NCBI GenBank assembly: GCA_947488755.1
Contig: CANLAD010000001.1
Span: forward strand, 634,247 to 698,246
Length of the DNA: 64,000 bases
DNA from: an uncultured Erythrobacter sp.
Lineage (GTDB): Bacteria; Pseudomonadota; Alphaproteobacteria; Sphingomonadales; Sphingomonadaceae
Reading direction: 5' to 3'
Position 1 is the stretch's first letter; each line of letters begins with the position of its first letter. Shown in pieces: positions 25,181 through 34,023 of this stretch. A program made the translations under genes and the position numbers. The notes below the pieces were generated by a model. It saw nothing but the letters and a program-made list of their open reading frames with translations, made no database searches and was not told where the DNA came from.

Positions 25181-27700
25181 ATGACAGACACCGCTTCCAT
25201 GCCTTTTCTGGCCTATTTTCGCCATCGCGTCGCGCGCGATATCGGCGGCGCTGCCACTTGGTTCGCCCAGAAATGGCGCGCGAGCACATTGTTCAAGCTG
25301 ATCGCGCTCGCGCTCGCACTGGCGCTGCTGGTCTGGGTCGCCGCGTGGGCGTGGCTTGCGCGCGATCTGCCCGAAGCGGCGAGCCTGACCGAATATCAGA
25401 CCCCGCTTCCCACCGTCGTTCGCGGTATCGATGGCGAGATCGTCCATTCCTACGCCCGCGAACGGCGCGTGCAGCTGCAGTACTCCGATTTCCCCGAGCC
25501 GCTGGTGCAGGCCTATCTGTCGGCGGAGGACAAGACCTTCTTCAGCCATGGCGGCGTTGACATCACCGGCACGGCGAACGCGGTGTTCGATTATGCGACG
25601 AAATACGGATCGGGAGAGCGCGCGGTAGGTGGGTCGACCATCACGCAGCAGCTCGCCAAGATCCTGCTGTTGGGCGATGAATATTCGGTCACGCGCAAGC
25701 TCAAGGAAATGATCCTCGCCAGCAGGATCGAGGACGTGCTGAGCAAGGAGGAAATCCTCGAGCTCTATCTCAATGAGATCCCGCTGGGTCGGCGTTCCTT
25801 CGGAGTGCAGGCTGCGGCGCGGGCCTATTTCGACAAGGATGTGGGTGAGTTGGACCTGCACGAGGTGGCTTTCCTCGCGATCCTGCCCAAGGCGCCCGAG
25901 CGTTATGGCCGTGCAGGCCAGGAACAGGCCGCGCTGGCTCGTCGTGATTTCGTGCTCGATCAGATGGAAGAGAACGGGTTCATCACCGCTGCGGAGCGCG
26001 ATGCGGCCACCGCAAAACCCCTTGGCCTCGTTCAGCAACGTCGCGAGCGCAGTGTGGATGCGGGCTATTTCCTCGAAGAAGTGCGCCGCCAGCTGATCGA
26101 CGAATTCGGCGAGACCGCTGACGAAGGCGAAAACAGCGTCTATGCGGGCGGATTGTGGGTCCGCACGTCGCTCGACCCGGAAATGCAGGCGGCCGCACGG
26201 GATGCTCTGCGCGCCGGGCTGATGCGCTATCACGGCAATCGCGGCTGGAGCGGGCCGATTGCCAATATCGACGTGAGCGAGGGCAATTGGGCGGGGCAAC
26301 TGGCCAGCTCCTATCTCGGCATACGATACGAAGACTGGCGCGTGGGCGTGGTGACGCAGCGCAGCGGATCGAGCGCGACGATCGGGTTCTCCAACGGCGA
26401 TGAAGCGCCGCTATCGGGCCTGCCGGGCGGGCTGGAGGCAGGTCATGTCATCGCGGTAAAGCCGCAGGGCAATGGTTACACCGTCGCCAATATCCCCGAG
26501 GTTTCGGGTGGCTTTCTGGTGCAGGCGGTGCAGACCGGGCGTGTGCTGGCGATGCAGGGCGGTTTCGACCACCGCCTGTCGGACTTCAACCGTGCCACTC
26601 AGGCCGAGCGGCAGCCGGGCTCGACCATCAAACCGTTCGTCTATGCGACGGGCCTTGAAAACGGCCTCACGCCGGCGAGCCAAGTGCCCGACGAGACCTT
26701 CTGTTACTATCAGGGCGCGAACCTTGGCGAGAAGTGCTTCCGCAATTTCGGCGGCAGCAGCGGCGGTGTGCGCACGATGCGCTGGGGGCTCGAGCAGTCG
26801 CGCAACCTGATGACGGTACACATCGCGATGGAAGCGGGAATGCCGCAGGTTATCGACACGTTCGAGGCGATGGATATCGGCTCCTACGATCCTTATCCCG
26901 CTTACGCGCTGGGCGCGGGCACGACGACGGTGATGAAGATGGTCAACGCTTATGCCGCGCTTGCCAATCATGGCCGACTGCATGATCCCAGCGTCATCGA
27001 TTACGTGCAGGATCGCAACGGCAAGGTCGTCTGGCGCGCGGACAAGCGGCGCTGCCGGGGTTGCAACATGGCCGAATATGATGGCTCCGCGATGCCGCGC
27101 TTCGGATTGCAGGGACGCGAGGCGCTCGATGCTCGCACGGCGTATCAGGTGACGCACATGCTCGAAGGCGTGGTGACGCGCGGCACGGCAGTGCGGCTGC
27201 GCAGTCTGGACCTTCCGCTGTTCGGCAAGACCGGGACAACATCGGGGCCCAAGGATGCGTGGTTCGTCGGCGGGTCGCCGGATATCGTCGCGGGCCTCTA
27301 CATCGGTCACGACCAGCCGCGGAACCTCGGCGGCTGGGTGCAGGGCGGAAATACGGCCGCGCCGGTGTTCAAACAATTCGTCGAAGAGACGCGCGAACAA
27401 TGGGATGCCGAGCCCGCCATCGCGCCTCCGGGCGTCAGAATGGTGCGGGTCGATCGCCGCACGGGCAAGCAGGTGTTTGGCGGTCAACCGAGCGACGAGC
27501 CGGGGGCCGCCGTCATCTGGGAAGCCTTCAAGCCCGATACCGAACCCGATCGCGCGACCCGGCAGGACGAGATCGCGGCCAAGCGCGATGAAATTCTCGA
27601 ACTGATCCGCGCCGGCCGACAGGGCGGTGCTAGAGGCGCGGGCGACAGGTCTCGCAATCCAGGCGATGATTTCGTCGAGGAGCAGGGCGGGATCTACTGA
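25181..27700 (+). CDS. mrcA: Penicillin-binding protein 1A, bifunctional transglycosylase/transpeptidase
   Basis: This 839-residue class A PBP polymerises lipid II and crosslinks peptidoglycan. A cytoplasmic N-terminus is followed by a membrane anchor at about residues 36-60. The GT51 domain has the catalytic glutamate E116 in LSAEDKTFFSHGGVD and the GSTITQQLAK motif. The transpeptidase domain has the nucleophile S481 in PGSTIKPF, SRN in EQSRNLM and the KTG motif at K683 (FGKTGTTSGPKDAWF). An OB-like insert lies between them, as in other PBP1A proteins. It is downstream of the amidase on the same strand, a sensible cell-wall pair. Confidence 0.95.
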   Translation: MTDTASMPFLAYFRHRVARDIGGAATWFAQKWRASTLFKLIALALALALLVWVAAWAWLARDLPEAASLTEYQTPLPTVVRGIDGEIVHSYARERRVQLQYSDFPEPLVQAYLSAEDKTFFSHGGVDITGTANAVFDYATKYGSGERAVGGSTITQQLAKILLLGDEYSVTRKLKEMILASRIEDVLSKEEILELYLNEIPLGRRSFGVQAAARAYFDKDVGELDLHEVAFLAILPKAPERYGRAGQEQAALARRDFVLDQMEENGFITAAERDAATAKPLGLVQQRRERSVDAGYFLEEVRRQLIDEFGETADEGENSVYAGGLWVRTSLDPEMQAAARDALRAGLMRYHGNRGWSGPIANIDVSEGNWAGQLASSYLGIRYEDWRVGVVTQRSGSSATIGFSNGDEAPLSGLPGGLEAGHVIAVKPQGNGYTVANIPEVSGGFLVQAVQTGRVLAMQGGFDHRLSDFNRATQAERQPGSTIKPFVYATGLENGLTPASQVPDETFCYYQGANLGEKCFRNFGGSSGGVRTMRWGLEQSRNLMTVHIAMEAGMPQVIDTFEAMDIGSYDPYPAYALGAGTTTVMKMVNAYAALANHGRLHDPSVIDYVQDRNGKVVWRADKRRCRGCNMAEYDGSAMPRFGLQGREALDARTAYQVTHMLEGVVTRGTAVRLRSLDLPLFGKTGTTSGPKDAWFVGGSPDIVAGLYIGHDQPRNLGGWVQGGNTAAPVFKQFVEETREQWDAEPAIAPPGVRMVRVDRRTGKQVFGGQPSDEPGAAVIWEAFKPDTEPDRATRQDEIAAKRDEILELIRAGRQGGARGAGDRSRNPGDDFVEEQGGIY

Positions 27701-27833
27701 CCTCCGCAGTGGCGTCTCTGGTAGGCACCGCGCCGTCACGGCGTCGCTCTACCCGGATCGAACGCGCCTATGCTTTACAATCACCGCCTCCGCGTTAAGC
27801 GGGGCGCCCGAACGCGAACGCCAAGGATTTGCC

Positions 27834-28961
27834 ATGCGGGCCGAGGCCCAAGCCCATATCGACCGGATCGAAGCTGCTCTCGATCTCGTGCGCCAATCGC
27901 TTGACTGGGAGCGCGCTTTGCGGCGCCTGGACGAGTTGAATGCGCGGGTGCAGGATCCCGATCTGTGGAACGACCCCAAGGAAGCGCAGGCGATCAGTCG
28001 CGAGCAGAAGACGCTCGAAACCGCGGTCAAGACGGTGCGCGACATCACCGCGGAAAAGGAAGACGCGATCGAATTCATCGAGATGGGCGAGGCCGAGGGG
28101 GAGGAGAGCGTGGTCAATGAGGGGCTGAAGAGCCTCGAACGGCTCGCCAAGCGTGCCGACGCCGACAAGGTGCAGGCACTGCTGTCGGGTGAAGCGGATG
28201 GCAACGACACCTACCTCGAAATCCATGCCGGAGCAGGCGGCACCGAAAGCCAGGACTGGGCCGAAATGCTCTTCCGCATGTATTCGCGCTGGGCCGAGCA
28301 GCGCGGGTTGAAAGTGGAGACGGTCGAATATCAGGCGGGCGATCAGGCCGGGATCAAGTCCGCCACACTCCAGCTCAAGGGCGAGAACGCGTACGGCTAT
28401 GCCAAGACCGAGAGCGGCGTACATCGCCTGGTCCGCATCAGCCCTTATGACAGCGCGGCGAAGCGCCATACCAGTTTCTCCAGCGTGTGGGTCTATCCGG
28501 TGATCGACGACGATATCGATATCGAGATCAACCCTGCCGACCTCAAGATCGACACCTATCGCGCAAGTGGAGCGGGCGGGCAGCACGTCAACACCACCGA
28601 CAGCGCCGTGCGCATTACCCACCAACCCACCGGCATCGTCGTCGCCAGCCAGAACGATCGCAGCCAGCACAAGAATCGCGCGACCGCGATGAATATGCTG
28701 AAAGCGCGCCTGTTCGAGCGCGAAATGGCGGAGCGTGAGGCGGCAGCCTCCGGCGAATATCAGGAGAAGAGCGATATCGGGTGGGGCCACCAGATCCGTT
28801 CGTATGTCCTCCAGCCGTATCAAATGGTGAAGGATCTGCGCACCGGCGTCACCTCGCCTTCGCCAGACAAGGTGCTCGACGGCAATATCGACGAATTCAT
28901 CTCCGCCGCGCTCGCTCAGCGCGTGACCGGGGAGACCGTCGAGGTGGAGGACGTGGAGTGA
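27834..28961 (+). CDS. prfB: Peptide chain release factor 2
   Basis: About 375 residues from the ATG at 27834, with AAGGAT upstream. RF2 terminates translation at UGA and UAA. The peptidyl-tRNA hydrolysis motif is SGAGGQHVNTTDSAV. The stop-recognition loop reads RISPYDSAAKRHTSF, so the classical SPF tripeptide is SPY here. At the place of the E. coli autoregulatory frameshift (CTT TGA C) the codons read CTT GAC at 27900-27905 in one uninterrupted frame, so programmed frameshifting is absent. A TTACAAT at about 27776 could be a -10 box. The stop overlaps the GTG of the next gene. Confidence 0.95.
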   Translation: MRAEAQAHIDRIEAALDLVRQSLDWERALRRLDELNARVQDPDLWNDPKEAQAISREQKTLETAVKTVRDITAEKEDAIEFIEMGEAEGEESVVNEGLKSLERLAKRADADKVQALLSGEADGNDTYLEIHAGAGGTESQDWAEMLFRMYSRWAEQRGLKVETVEYQAGDQAGIKSATLQLKGENAYGYAKTESGVHRLVRISPYDSAAKRHTSFSSVWVYPVIDDDIDIEINPADLKIDTYRASGAGGQHVNTTDSAVRITHQPTGIVVASQNDRSQHKNRATAMNMLKARLFEREMAEREAAASGEYQEKSDIGWGHQIRSYVLQPYQMVKDLRTGVTSPSPDKVLDGNIDEFISAALAQRVTGETVEVEDVE

Positions 28962-29677
28962 GCCTTTCGCGGCTCGCCACCCTTGCTGCGCTCGCGCTCA
29001 CCATGCCGGCCTGCGATGAGCTGGCGAGGACGAGCGATCGGCCCGAATCCGCGCTCGATTTTCCGCGACCCAATCGTGAAGTGCCCAGCGTCGTCTCCAA
29101 CCAGTTCTCCAACGAAGATGCCCGTGATGAGCGCGGCGAAGCGCGCGCTGTCATGGACCTCGCCGATATCGCCGATGGGATGACCGTCGCCGACATTGGC
29201 GCCGGCGAGGGCTATTACACCGTCCGCCTCGCCGAACGTGTGGGCGAGGATGGCCGCGTGCTGGCGCAGGATATCGATCGCGAGGCACTGCAAAGGCTGG
29301 GTCGCCGGGTCGAGCGTGAACGGCTCGAGAACATTTCCATCAAGCAGGGTGATGCCGACGATCCGCGCCTGCCCGCCGACAGCTTCGACCGCATTTTCCT
29401 CGTGCATATGTATCACGAAGTCACCGAACCCTATGCCTTCCTGTGGCGCATGTGGCCCTCGCTCGCGCGTGGAGGGCAGATTATCGTGGTCGATGTGGAC
29501 CGCCCGCCCGCGCGTCATGGCATCCAGCCCCCGCAATTGTTCTGCGAATTCGAGGCGGTTGGCTACAGGCTGGTGGAATTCATCGAAAAGCCTGAACTCA
29601 AAAGCTATTTCGCCCGGTTCGAGCGCGGCGAAAAGCGCACACGGCCGCAGGATATCGAACCTTGCGCAAACGCATGA
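28958..29677 (+). CDS. Exported class I SAM-dependent methyltransferase-like protein
   Basis: About 239 residues from a GTG overlapping the prfB stop, preceded by GAGGTGGAGG as ribosome binding site. The first 21 residues (LSRLATLAALALTMPAC) look like a signal peptide with a weak lipobox ending at Cys 20 or so. A class I methyltransferase domain then begins: DERGEARAVMDLADIADGMT, motif I VADIGAGEGYYTVRLAE, an acidic motif II AQDIDREA, and IFLVHMYHEVTEPYAF. Its function is not known. A SAM-dependent domain behind an export signal is unusual, because SAM is cytoplasmic; the same combination recurs in related families, as far as I recall. Confidence 0.8.
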   Translation: MSLSRLATLAALALTMPACDELARTSDRPESALDFPRPNREVPSVVSNQFSNEDARDERGEARAVMDLADIADGMTVADIGAGEGYYTVRLAERVGEDGRVLAQDIDREALQRLGRRVERERLENISIKQGDADDPRLPADSFDRIFLVHMYHEVTEPYAFLWRMWPSLARGGQIIVVDVDRPPARHGIQPPQLFCEFEAVGYRLVEFIEKPELKSYFARFERGEKRTRPQDIEPCANA

Positions 29678-29799
29678 AAAGGCCGTAGCGGGCCACCAGA
29701 GGCGAGCCGGACGCCAACGAGCGATTGCCTAGCCACACCGGCGTTCTTATGTGAAAGCCAGATTATCGCGCACATATTCGCGCGCAAAGGGGACTATCA

Positions 29800-31203
29800 T
29801 TGTTCAAGGGACTTGAGCCCATAAATTACGGCGGGCACGAAGTGTGGCCGCTGGTCGAAGGCGGCAAGGGCGTGTCGGCGACCAACCACGCAAGCTCAGG
29901 CGCATGGGCGGCGGCAGGCGGAATCGGCACCGTTTCCGCAGTAAACGCGGATTCCTACGACGAGGACGGCAATGTCATTCCGCAGGTCTATCACGGTCGC
30001 ACGCGCGAGGAACGTCACCGCGAACTGATCGACTATGCGATCGAAGGCGGCGTCGCGCAGGTAAAGCGTGCGCATGAGCTTTCGGGCGGCAAGGGCGCGC
30101 TCAACATCAACGTGCTGTGGGAAATGGGCGGCGCGCAGGAAGTGCTCGAAGGTGTGCTGGAGCGCACCAAGGGCATGGTCACCGGCGTGACCTGCGGCGC
30201 AGGGATGCCTTACAAGCTGGCTGACATCGCCAAGCGGCATCAGGTCCATTATCTCCCCATCGTCAGCTCGGGCCGGGCATTCCGCGCGCTTTGGAAACGT
30301 AGCTACAAGAATGTGCCGGACCTGATGGCGGCAGTGGTTTACGAAGATCCCTGGCTCGCGGGCGGGCATAACGGTCTTTCCAACGCCGAAGATCCGACCA
30401 AGCCCGAAGATCCGTTCCCCCGTGTCAAAACCCTGCGCGAGATGATGCGCGCGGAGGGTGTGTCCGACGACGTGCCGATCGTGATGGCGGGCGGCGTATG
30501 GTATCTGCGCGACTGGAATGACTGGATCGGCAATCCTGATCTGGGCAAGATAGCTTTCCAATTCGGTACGCGCCCGCTGCTTACCCGCGAAAGCCCGATC
30601 CCGCAGATCTGGAAGGACCGTCTGCGCGAGGTCGAGCCGGGCGAAGTGCTGTTGCACAAATTCTCGCCCACCGGCTTTTATTCCAGCGCGGTGAAGACTG
30701 AATTCCTCTACGACCTGATGCACCGTTCCGAGAGGCAGATTCCGTTCTTCAAGCGCGGCGCGGAAGAGGGCACCGTCCAGCTTGGTGAAGAGGGCAAGGC
30801 GCGCAGCTTTTGGGTCAAGCCCGAGGACAAGGCCAAGGCCGAGGTCTGGATGCGCGAGGGCCATACCGAACCGCTCAAGACCCCTGATGGCACGGTGGTT
30901 TTTGTGACCCCCGACAAACGCGACACGATCCGCCAGGACCAGCAGGATTGCATGGGCTGCCTGTCGCACTGCCAGTTTTCGAGCTGGAAGGACCATGACG
31001 ATTTCACCACCGGTCGCCTCGCCGATCCGCGCAGCTTCTGCATTCAGAAGACTCTGCAGGAGATCGCGCATGGCGACGACCCGGAGAACAATCTCGCCTT
31101 TGCCGGCCACTCGGCCTATCGTTTCAAGACCGATCCGTTCTTCTCCAACGGCTACACGCCAAGCGTGGGCGAGCTGGTGGAGCGCATCCTTACGGGGGAT
31201 TGA
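29800..31203 (+). CDS. Nitronate monooxygenase family FMN oxidoreductase
   Basis: The 467-residue protein starts at a TTG that has AAAGGGG seven bases upstream and no better ATG nearby. The TIM-barrel FMN enzyme shows SGAWAAAGGIGTVSAVN, GALNINVLWEMGGA, VTCGAGMP, LPIVSSGRAF and VPIVMAGGVWYLRDWNDW with the phosphate-binding pattern. Nitronate monooxygenases oxidise alkyl nitronates to carbonyl compounds. It is longer than most members: the extra C-terminal part carries a cysteine motif QDCMGCLSHCQFSSW and a later SFCIQK, which could bind a metal or iron-sulfur cluster. The stop overlaps the GNAT start. Confidence 0.85.
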   Translation: MFKGLEPINYGGHEVWPLVEGGKGVSATNHASSGAWAAAGGIGTVSAVNADSYDEDGNVIPQVYHGRTREERHRELIDYAIEGGVAQVKRAHELSGGKGALNINVLWEMGGAQEVLEGVLERTKGMVTGVTCGAGMPYKLADIAKRHQVHYLPIVSSGRAFRALWKRSYKNVPDLMAAVVYEDPWLAGGHNGLSNAEDPTKPEDPFPRVKTLREMMRAEGVSDDVPIVMAGGVWYLRDWNDWIGNPDLGKIAFQFGTRPLLTRESPIPQIWKDRLREVEPGEVLLHKFSPTGFYSSAVKTEFLYDLMHRSERQIPFFKRGAEEGTVQLGEEGKARSFWVKPEDKAKAEVWMREGHTEPLKTPDGTVVFVTPDKRDTIRQDQQDCMGCLSHCQFSSWKDHDDFTTGRLADPRSFCIQKTLQEIAHGDDPENNLAFAGHSAYRFKTDPFFSNGYTPSVGELVERILTGD

Positions 31204-31655
31204 TGGAGATCCGCGCCACCGATTTTTCGGAAAGCGAAGTGGTGGCGCTGCTTGAACTTCATCACGGCGAAATGACGCAATTCTCGCCGCCGGGCACGTG
31301 TCATGTGCTCGACCTCGCCAGTCTCAGGTCGCCCGATATATGGGGCTTTGCGGCGTGGGACGATGCGAGCCTGCTGGCAATCGGCGCGCTGCGCCAGCAT
31401 GAGGGGTTTGCCGAGATCAAATCGATGCGCGCGCATCCCGACGCGCGTGGGACCGGCGCTGGCAAGGCGATGCTTCACCACCTGATCGACCGGGCGAGGG
31501 CAAAAGGGAACGACACGATCAAACTGGAGACTGGATCAGGCGAGGTGTTCGAAGCCGCGCTAGGGCTGTATCGCAGTTTTGGTTTTGAGCCTTGCGAACC
31601 CTTCGCCGGATACACGCCGAGCGAATTCACACGGATGCTGGAATTGCGGATCTGA
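31203..31655 (+). CDS. GNAT family N-acetyltransferase
   Basis: A 150-residue single GNAT domain. The acetyl-CoA pyrophosphate-binding motif is ARGTGAGKAMLHHLI, preceded by IKSMRAHPD (beta4) and followed by KLETGSGEVFEAALGLYRSFGF, typical of small-molecule or protein acetyltransferases of the PanZ/YhhY type. The ATG shares bases with the stop of the nitronate monooxygenase gene (TGATG), so translation is coupled. The substrate is unknown. Confidence 0.85.
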   Translation: MEIRATDFSESEVVALLELHHGEMTQFSPPGTCHVLDLASLRSPDIWGFAAWDDASLLAIGALRQHEGFAEIKSMRAHPDARGTGAGKAMLHHLIDRARAKGNDTIKLETGSGEVFEAALGLYRSFGFEPCEPFAGYTPSEFTRMLELRI

Positions 31656-31658
31656 ACG

Positions 31659-32387
31659 ATGGCCGCAAACGGCGCCTCGAACGAGCAAACCGCGGCCAAG
31701 GCTCCGCCACTATCCCTCTGGCTGCGCGAATTCCAGCATGTCCCGCGCATTTGGGCCGCTCCGATCCGCCGCGTGAAAACCGAGCGTCAGGCCGAGGCCG
31801 ATGGACGTCCAGTGCTGGTTCTGCCCGGCATCATGTCAGGCGATCATGCGACATCGCTGCTGCGCCGCTCGCTCGATGCGGCGGGATATCGCGCGCATGG
31901 GTCGAACTTCCGGCTTGTCACCGGCGTCACGCCCGAAACGCTGGCGAAGGCGCAGGGGCGGCTCGCCGAAGTGTGCGAGACGGAGAATCGCAAGGTTACG
32001 CTGGTGGGGCAGAGCCTGGGCGGTATCTACGCGCGCGTCCTGGCTCAGCGTCATCCCGATCTCGTTTCGATGGTGCTGACGCTGGGCACGCCGTTCTCCG
32101 GTGATCGCCGGGCGAATAATGCGTGGCGCCTCTATGAGGCGATCAACGATCACAAGGTCGATGCGCCAAGCCTGCCTGATGATCCGAGCATCAAGCCGCC
32201 GGTCCACACGGTTGCGCTATGGTCTCCGGTCGACGGCGTGGTCGCTCCACCGTGCGCGCGCGGAAATCCGGATGAAAGCGATGTCGCGATCGAGGTGCCG
32301 TTCAAGCACTTCGCGATGGCGGCCCACCGCGACTCCATCGCCAAAGTCATCGAAGTGCTTAACGAGCAGCGCGTCTACGCTGACTGA
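31659..32387 (+). CDS. Alpha/beta hydrolase (lipase/esterase-like)
   Basis: The 242-residue protein has a lipase-like core: an oxyanion region VLVLPGIMSGDHATS, the nucleophile elbow LVGQSLGGIYARVLA, then LTLGTPFSGDR, an acid candidate in LWSPVDGVVAPP and a late histidine in VPFKHFAMAAH. The pattern resembles triacylglycerol lipase/PGAP1-like or esterase proteins acting on membrane-derived esters. No signal peptide is evident, so it is probably cytoplasmic. It follows the GNAT gene by three bases and its last 13 bases overlap the convergent dehydrogenase gene. Confidence 0.82.
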   Translation: MAANGASNEQTAAKAPPLSLWLREFQHVPRIWAAPIRRVKTERQAEADGRPVLVLPGIMSGDHATSLLRRSLDAAGYRAHGSNFRLVTGVTPETLAKAQGRLAEVCETENRKVTLVGQSLGGIYARVLAQRHPDLVSMVLTLGTPFSGDRRANNAWRLYEAINDHKVDAPSLPDDPSIKPPVHTVALWSPVDGVVAPPCARGNPDESDVAIEVPFKHFAMAAHRDSIAKVIEVLNEQRVYAD

Positions 32388-33397
32388 ACAAGTGCCTCCA
32401 GCACCTGATCGGGCGGGCGGTGCCCATCCGCCCAGAAGCGGATATTGGCGATGACCTTCTCTCCAGAGGCCTCACGACCTTCCACGGTGGCGCTGCCGAT
32501 ATGGGGGAGGGTCATCACATTGGGGTGGTCGAGCAGACGCTGATCGACATCCGGCTCCTCAGGATAGACGTCGAGCCCGGCGCCTGCCAGATGGCCGTTC
32601 TGCAAGGCTGCGATCAGCGCGTCCTGATCGATCAGTTCGCCGCGCGCTGTGTTCACGATGCTGCCGCCGGGCTTCATCAGCGCGATCCGGCGGGCGTCAA
32701 GCAATCCGCGCGTTTCCTCGGTCAGCGGGCAGTGTAGCGTCAGAATATCGGCTTCGGCGCACAGCGCGTCGATATCCTCCACGAACCGTGCGCCGAGCAT
32801 CTGTTCGAGCGCTTCGGGCAGCCGCTTGCGATTGTGATAGGCGATGTCGAGCCCGAAGGCGCGGGCGCGGTGCGCCACCGCCTGTCCGATGCGCCCCATG
32901 CCGATGATGCCCAGCACCTTCCCGCCCAGCTTTCGCCCCAGCAGCCCCGATGGCGCCCAGCCGGTCCAATCGCCGCGTCGCACCAGCTGTGTGCCTTCGC
33001 GGATACGGCGCGGTACGCCGATGATCGCGGCCATGGTGAGATCGGCCGTGTCGTCGGTGAAAACGCCGGGCGTGTTGGTGACGATGATGCGGCGCTTTGC
33101 CGCAGCGGCGAGGTCGATATGCTCGGTTCCGGCGCCGAAACTGGCGATCAGGCCCAGTCGGTCATCCGCAGCCTCGATCATGTCCGCATCGATCCGGTCG
33201 GTGACAGTCGGCACCAGCACGTCGCAGTCCTGCATTGCTGCGATCAGCGCATCGCGGCTCATCGGTTCGTCGCTTTCATTGAGCACCGCGTCGTAAAGCT
33301 CGCTCATGCGCGCCTCGACGCTTGGCATCAGGTGCCGGGTCAACACCACGCGCGGCTTGCTGTCGGGAAATCGGGAGGTGACTTGCGGTTCGGGCAT
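32375..33397 (-). CDS. D-isomer-specific 2-hydroxyacid dehydrogenase
   Basis: The 340-residue protein has the two-domain plan of glyoxylate/hydroxypyruvate reductases. The NAD(P)-binding motif is VLGIIGMGRIGQAVAHRARA (about residues 159-178). The catalytic residues are R in NTARGELID, E in YPEEPDVD and H in LPHIGSATVEGRE. It probably reduces glyoxylate or a related 2-keto acid; cofactor choice (NRKR after the Rossmann strand) suggests NADPH. It is divergent from the SH3 protein gene. Confidence 0.9.
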   Translation of the reverse strand: MPEPQVTSRFPDSKPRVVLTRHLMPSVEARMSELYDAVLNESDEPMSRDALIAAMQDCDVLVPTVTDRIDADMIEAADDRLGLIASFGAGTEHIDLAAAAKRRIIVTNTPGVFTDDTADLTMAAIIGVPRRIREGTQLVRRGDWTGWAPSGLLGRKLGGKVLGIIGMGRIGQAVAHRARAFGLDIAYHNRKRLPEALEQMLGARFVEDIDALCAEADILTLHCPLTEETRGLLDARRIALMKPGGSIVNTARGELIDQDALIAALQNGHLAGAGLDVYPEEPDVDQRLLDHPNVMTLPHIGSATVEGREASGEKVIANIRFWADGHRPPDQVLEALVQSA

Positions 33398-33500
33398 GCG
33401 GTTCGCGCTAATGGCTGTGGGGCTTCGCGGTCAAGCAGGTTGGGGGAGAGCAACCGCTTCGCGCTTGAAGCGGAGCGGGGTAAGTGGCTAACACTAGGTC

Positions 33501-33998
33501 ATGCAATTGCTTCGCCTCGTCGCCTCGATCGTGCTTGCGCTGACGGTCGCGCTGGGTCTCGCATTTGGGGATCTGCGGGCGCAGAACCGCGAAGTCCCTT
33601 ACTGGGCGAGCATGCGCTTCGACGAAGTGCGTATGCGGGTTGGGCCAAGCCGGGAATACCCGATCGAGTGGGTCTATCGCCGCAAGGGACTGCCCGTGAA
33701 GGTCGTGCGCTTGCGCGAAGGGTGGCGGCTGATCGAGGATCACGAAGGCACGCGCGGATGGGTCGCCTCAAGCCAGCTGACCATAACGCGCCATGCGATG
33801 GTGCAGGGGGAGGGGCTCGCTGCTCTACGCGAAGCGGATGCGGCAGGATCGGCGCTGCGCTGGAGCGCGCAGCCGGGCGTAATCGGCCAGCTCATCCGCT
33901 GTGGGGAGCTGTTTTGCCAGATCGATGTCGCAGGCCGCGTCGGATGGGTCGCTCAGGATCGGCTGTGGGGTGCGAGCGAACTGACCGCCGGGGACTAG
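33501..33998 (+). CDS. Exported SH3 domain-containing protein
   Basis: A 165-residue protein with a signal peptide (LLRLVASIVLALTVALGLAFG, cleavage near LRAQ). It has two bacterial SH3-like (SH3_3/SH3_4) repeats. The first contains SMRFDEVRMRVGPSREYPIE and EGWRLIEDHEGTRGWVASS. The second contains CGELFCQIDVAGRVGWV. Proteins of this type sit in the periplasm and bind peptidoglycan or partner proteins. Other small SH3 proteins of sphingomonads have this length. It is transcribed away from the hydroxyacid dehydrogenase gene. Confidence 0.85.
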   Translation: MQLLRLVASIVLALTVALGLAFGDLRAQNREVPYWASMRFDEVRMRVGPSREYPIEWVYRRKGLPVKVVRLREGWRLIEDHEGTRGWVASSQLTITRHAMVQGEGLAALREADAAGSALRWSAQPGVIGQLIRCGELFCQIDVAGRVGWVAQDRLWGASELTAGD

Positions 33999-34023
33999 AA
34001 CGGCGCAGGTCCAAGCGCAGGGT

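Noticed and set aside
27627-27833. Longer prfB start upstream, or a programmed frameshift in prfB
   Set aside because: The ATG at 27834 has a good ribosome binding site and begins the family homology; the frame is continuous through the site where a frameshift would be.
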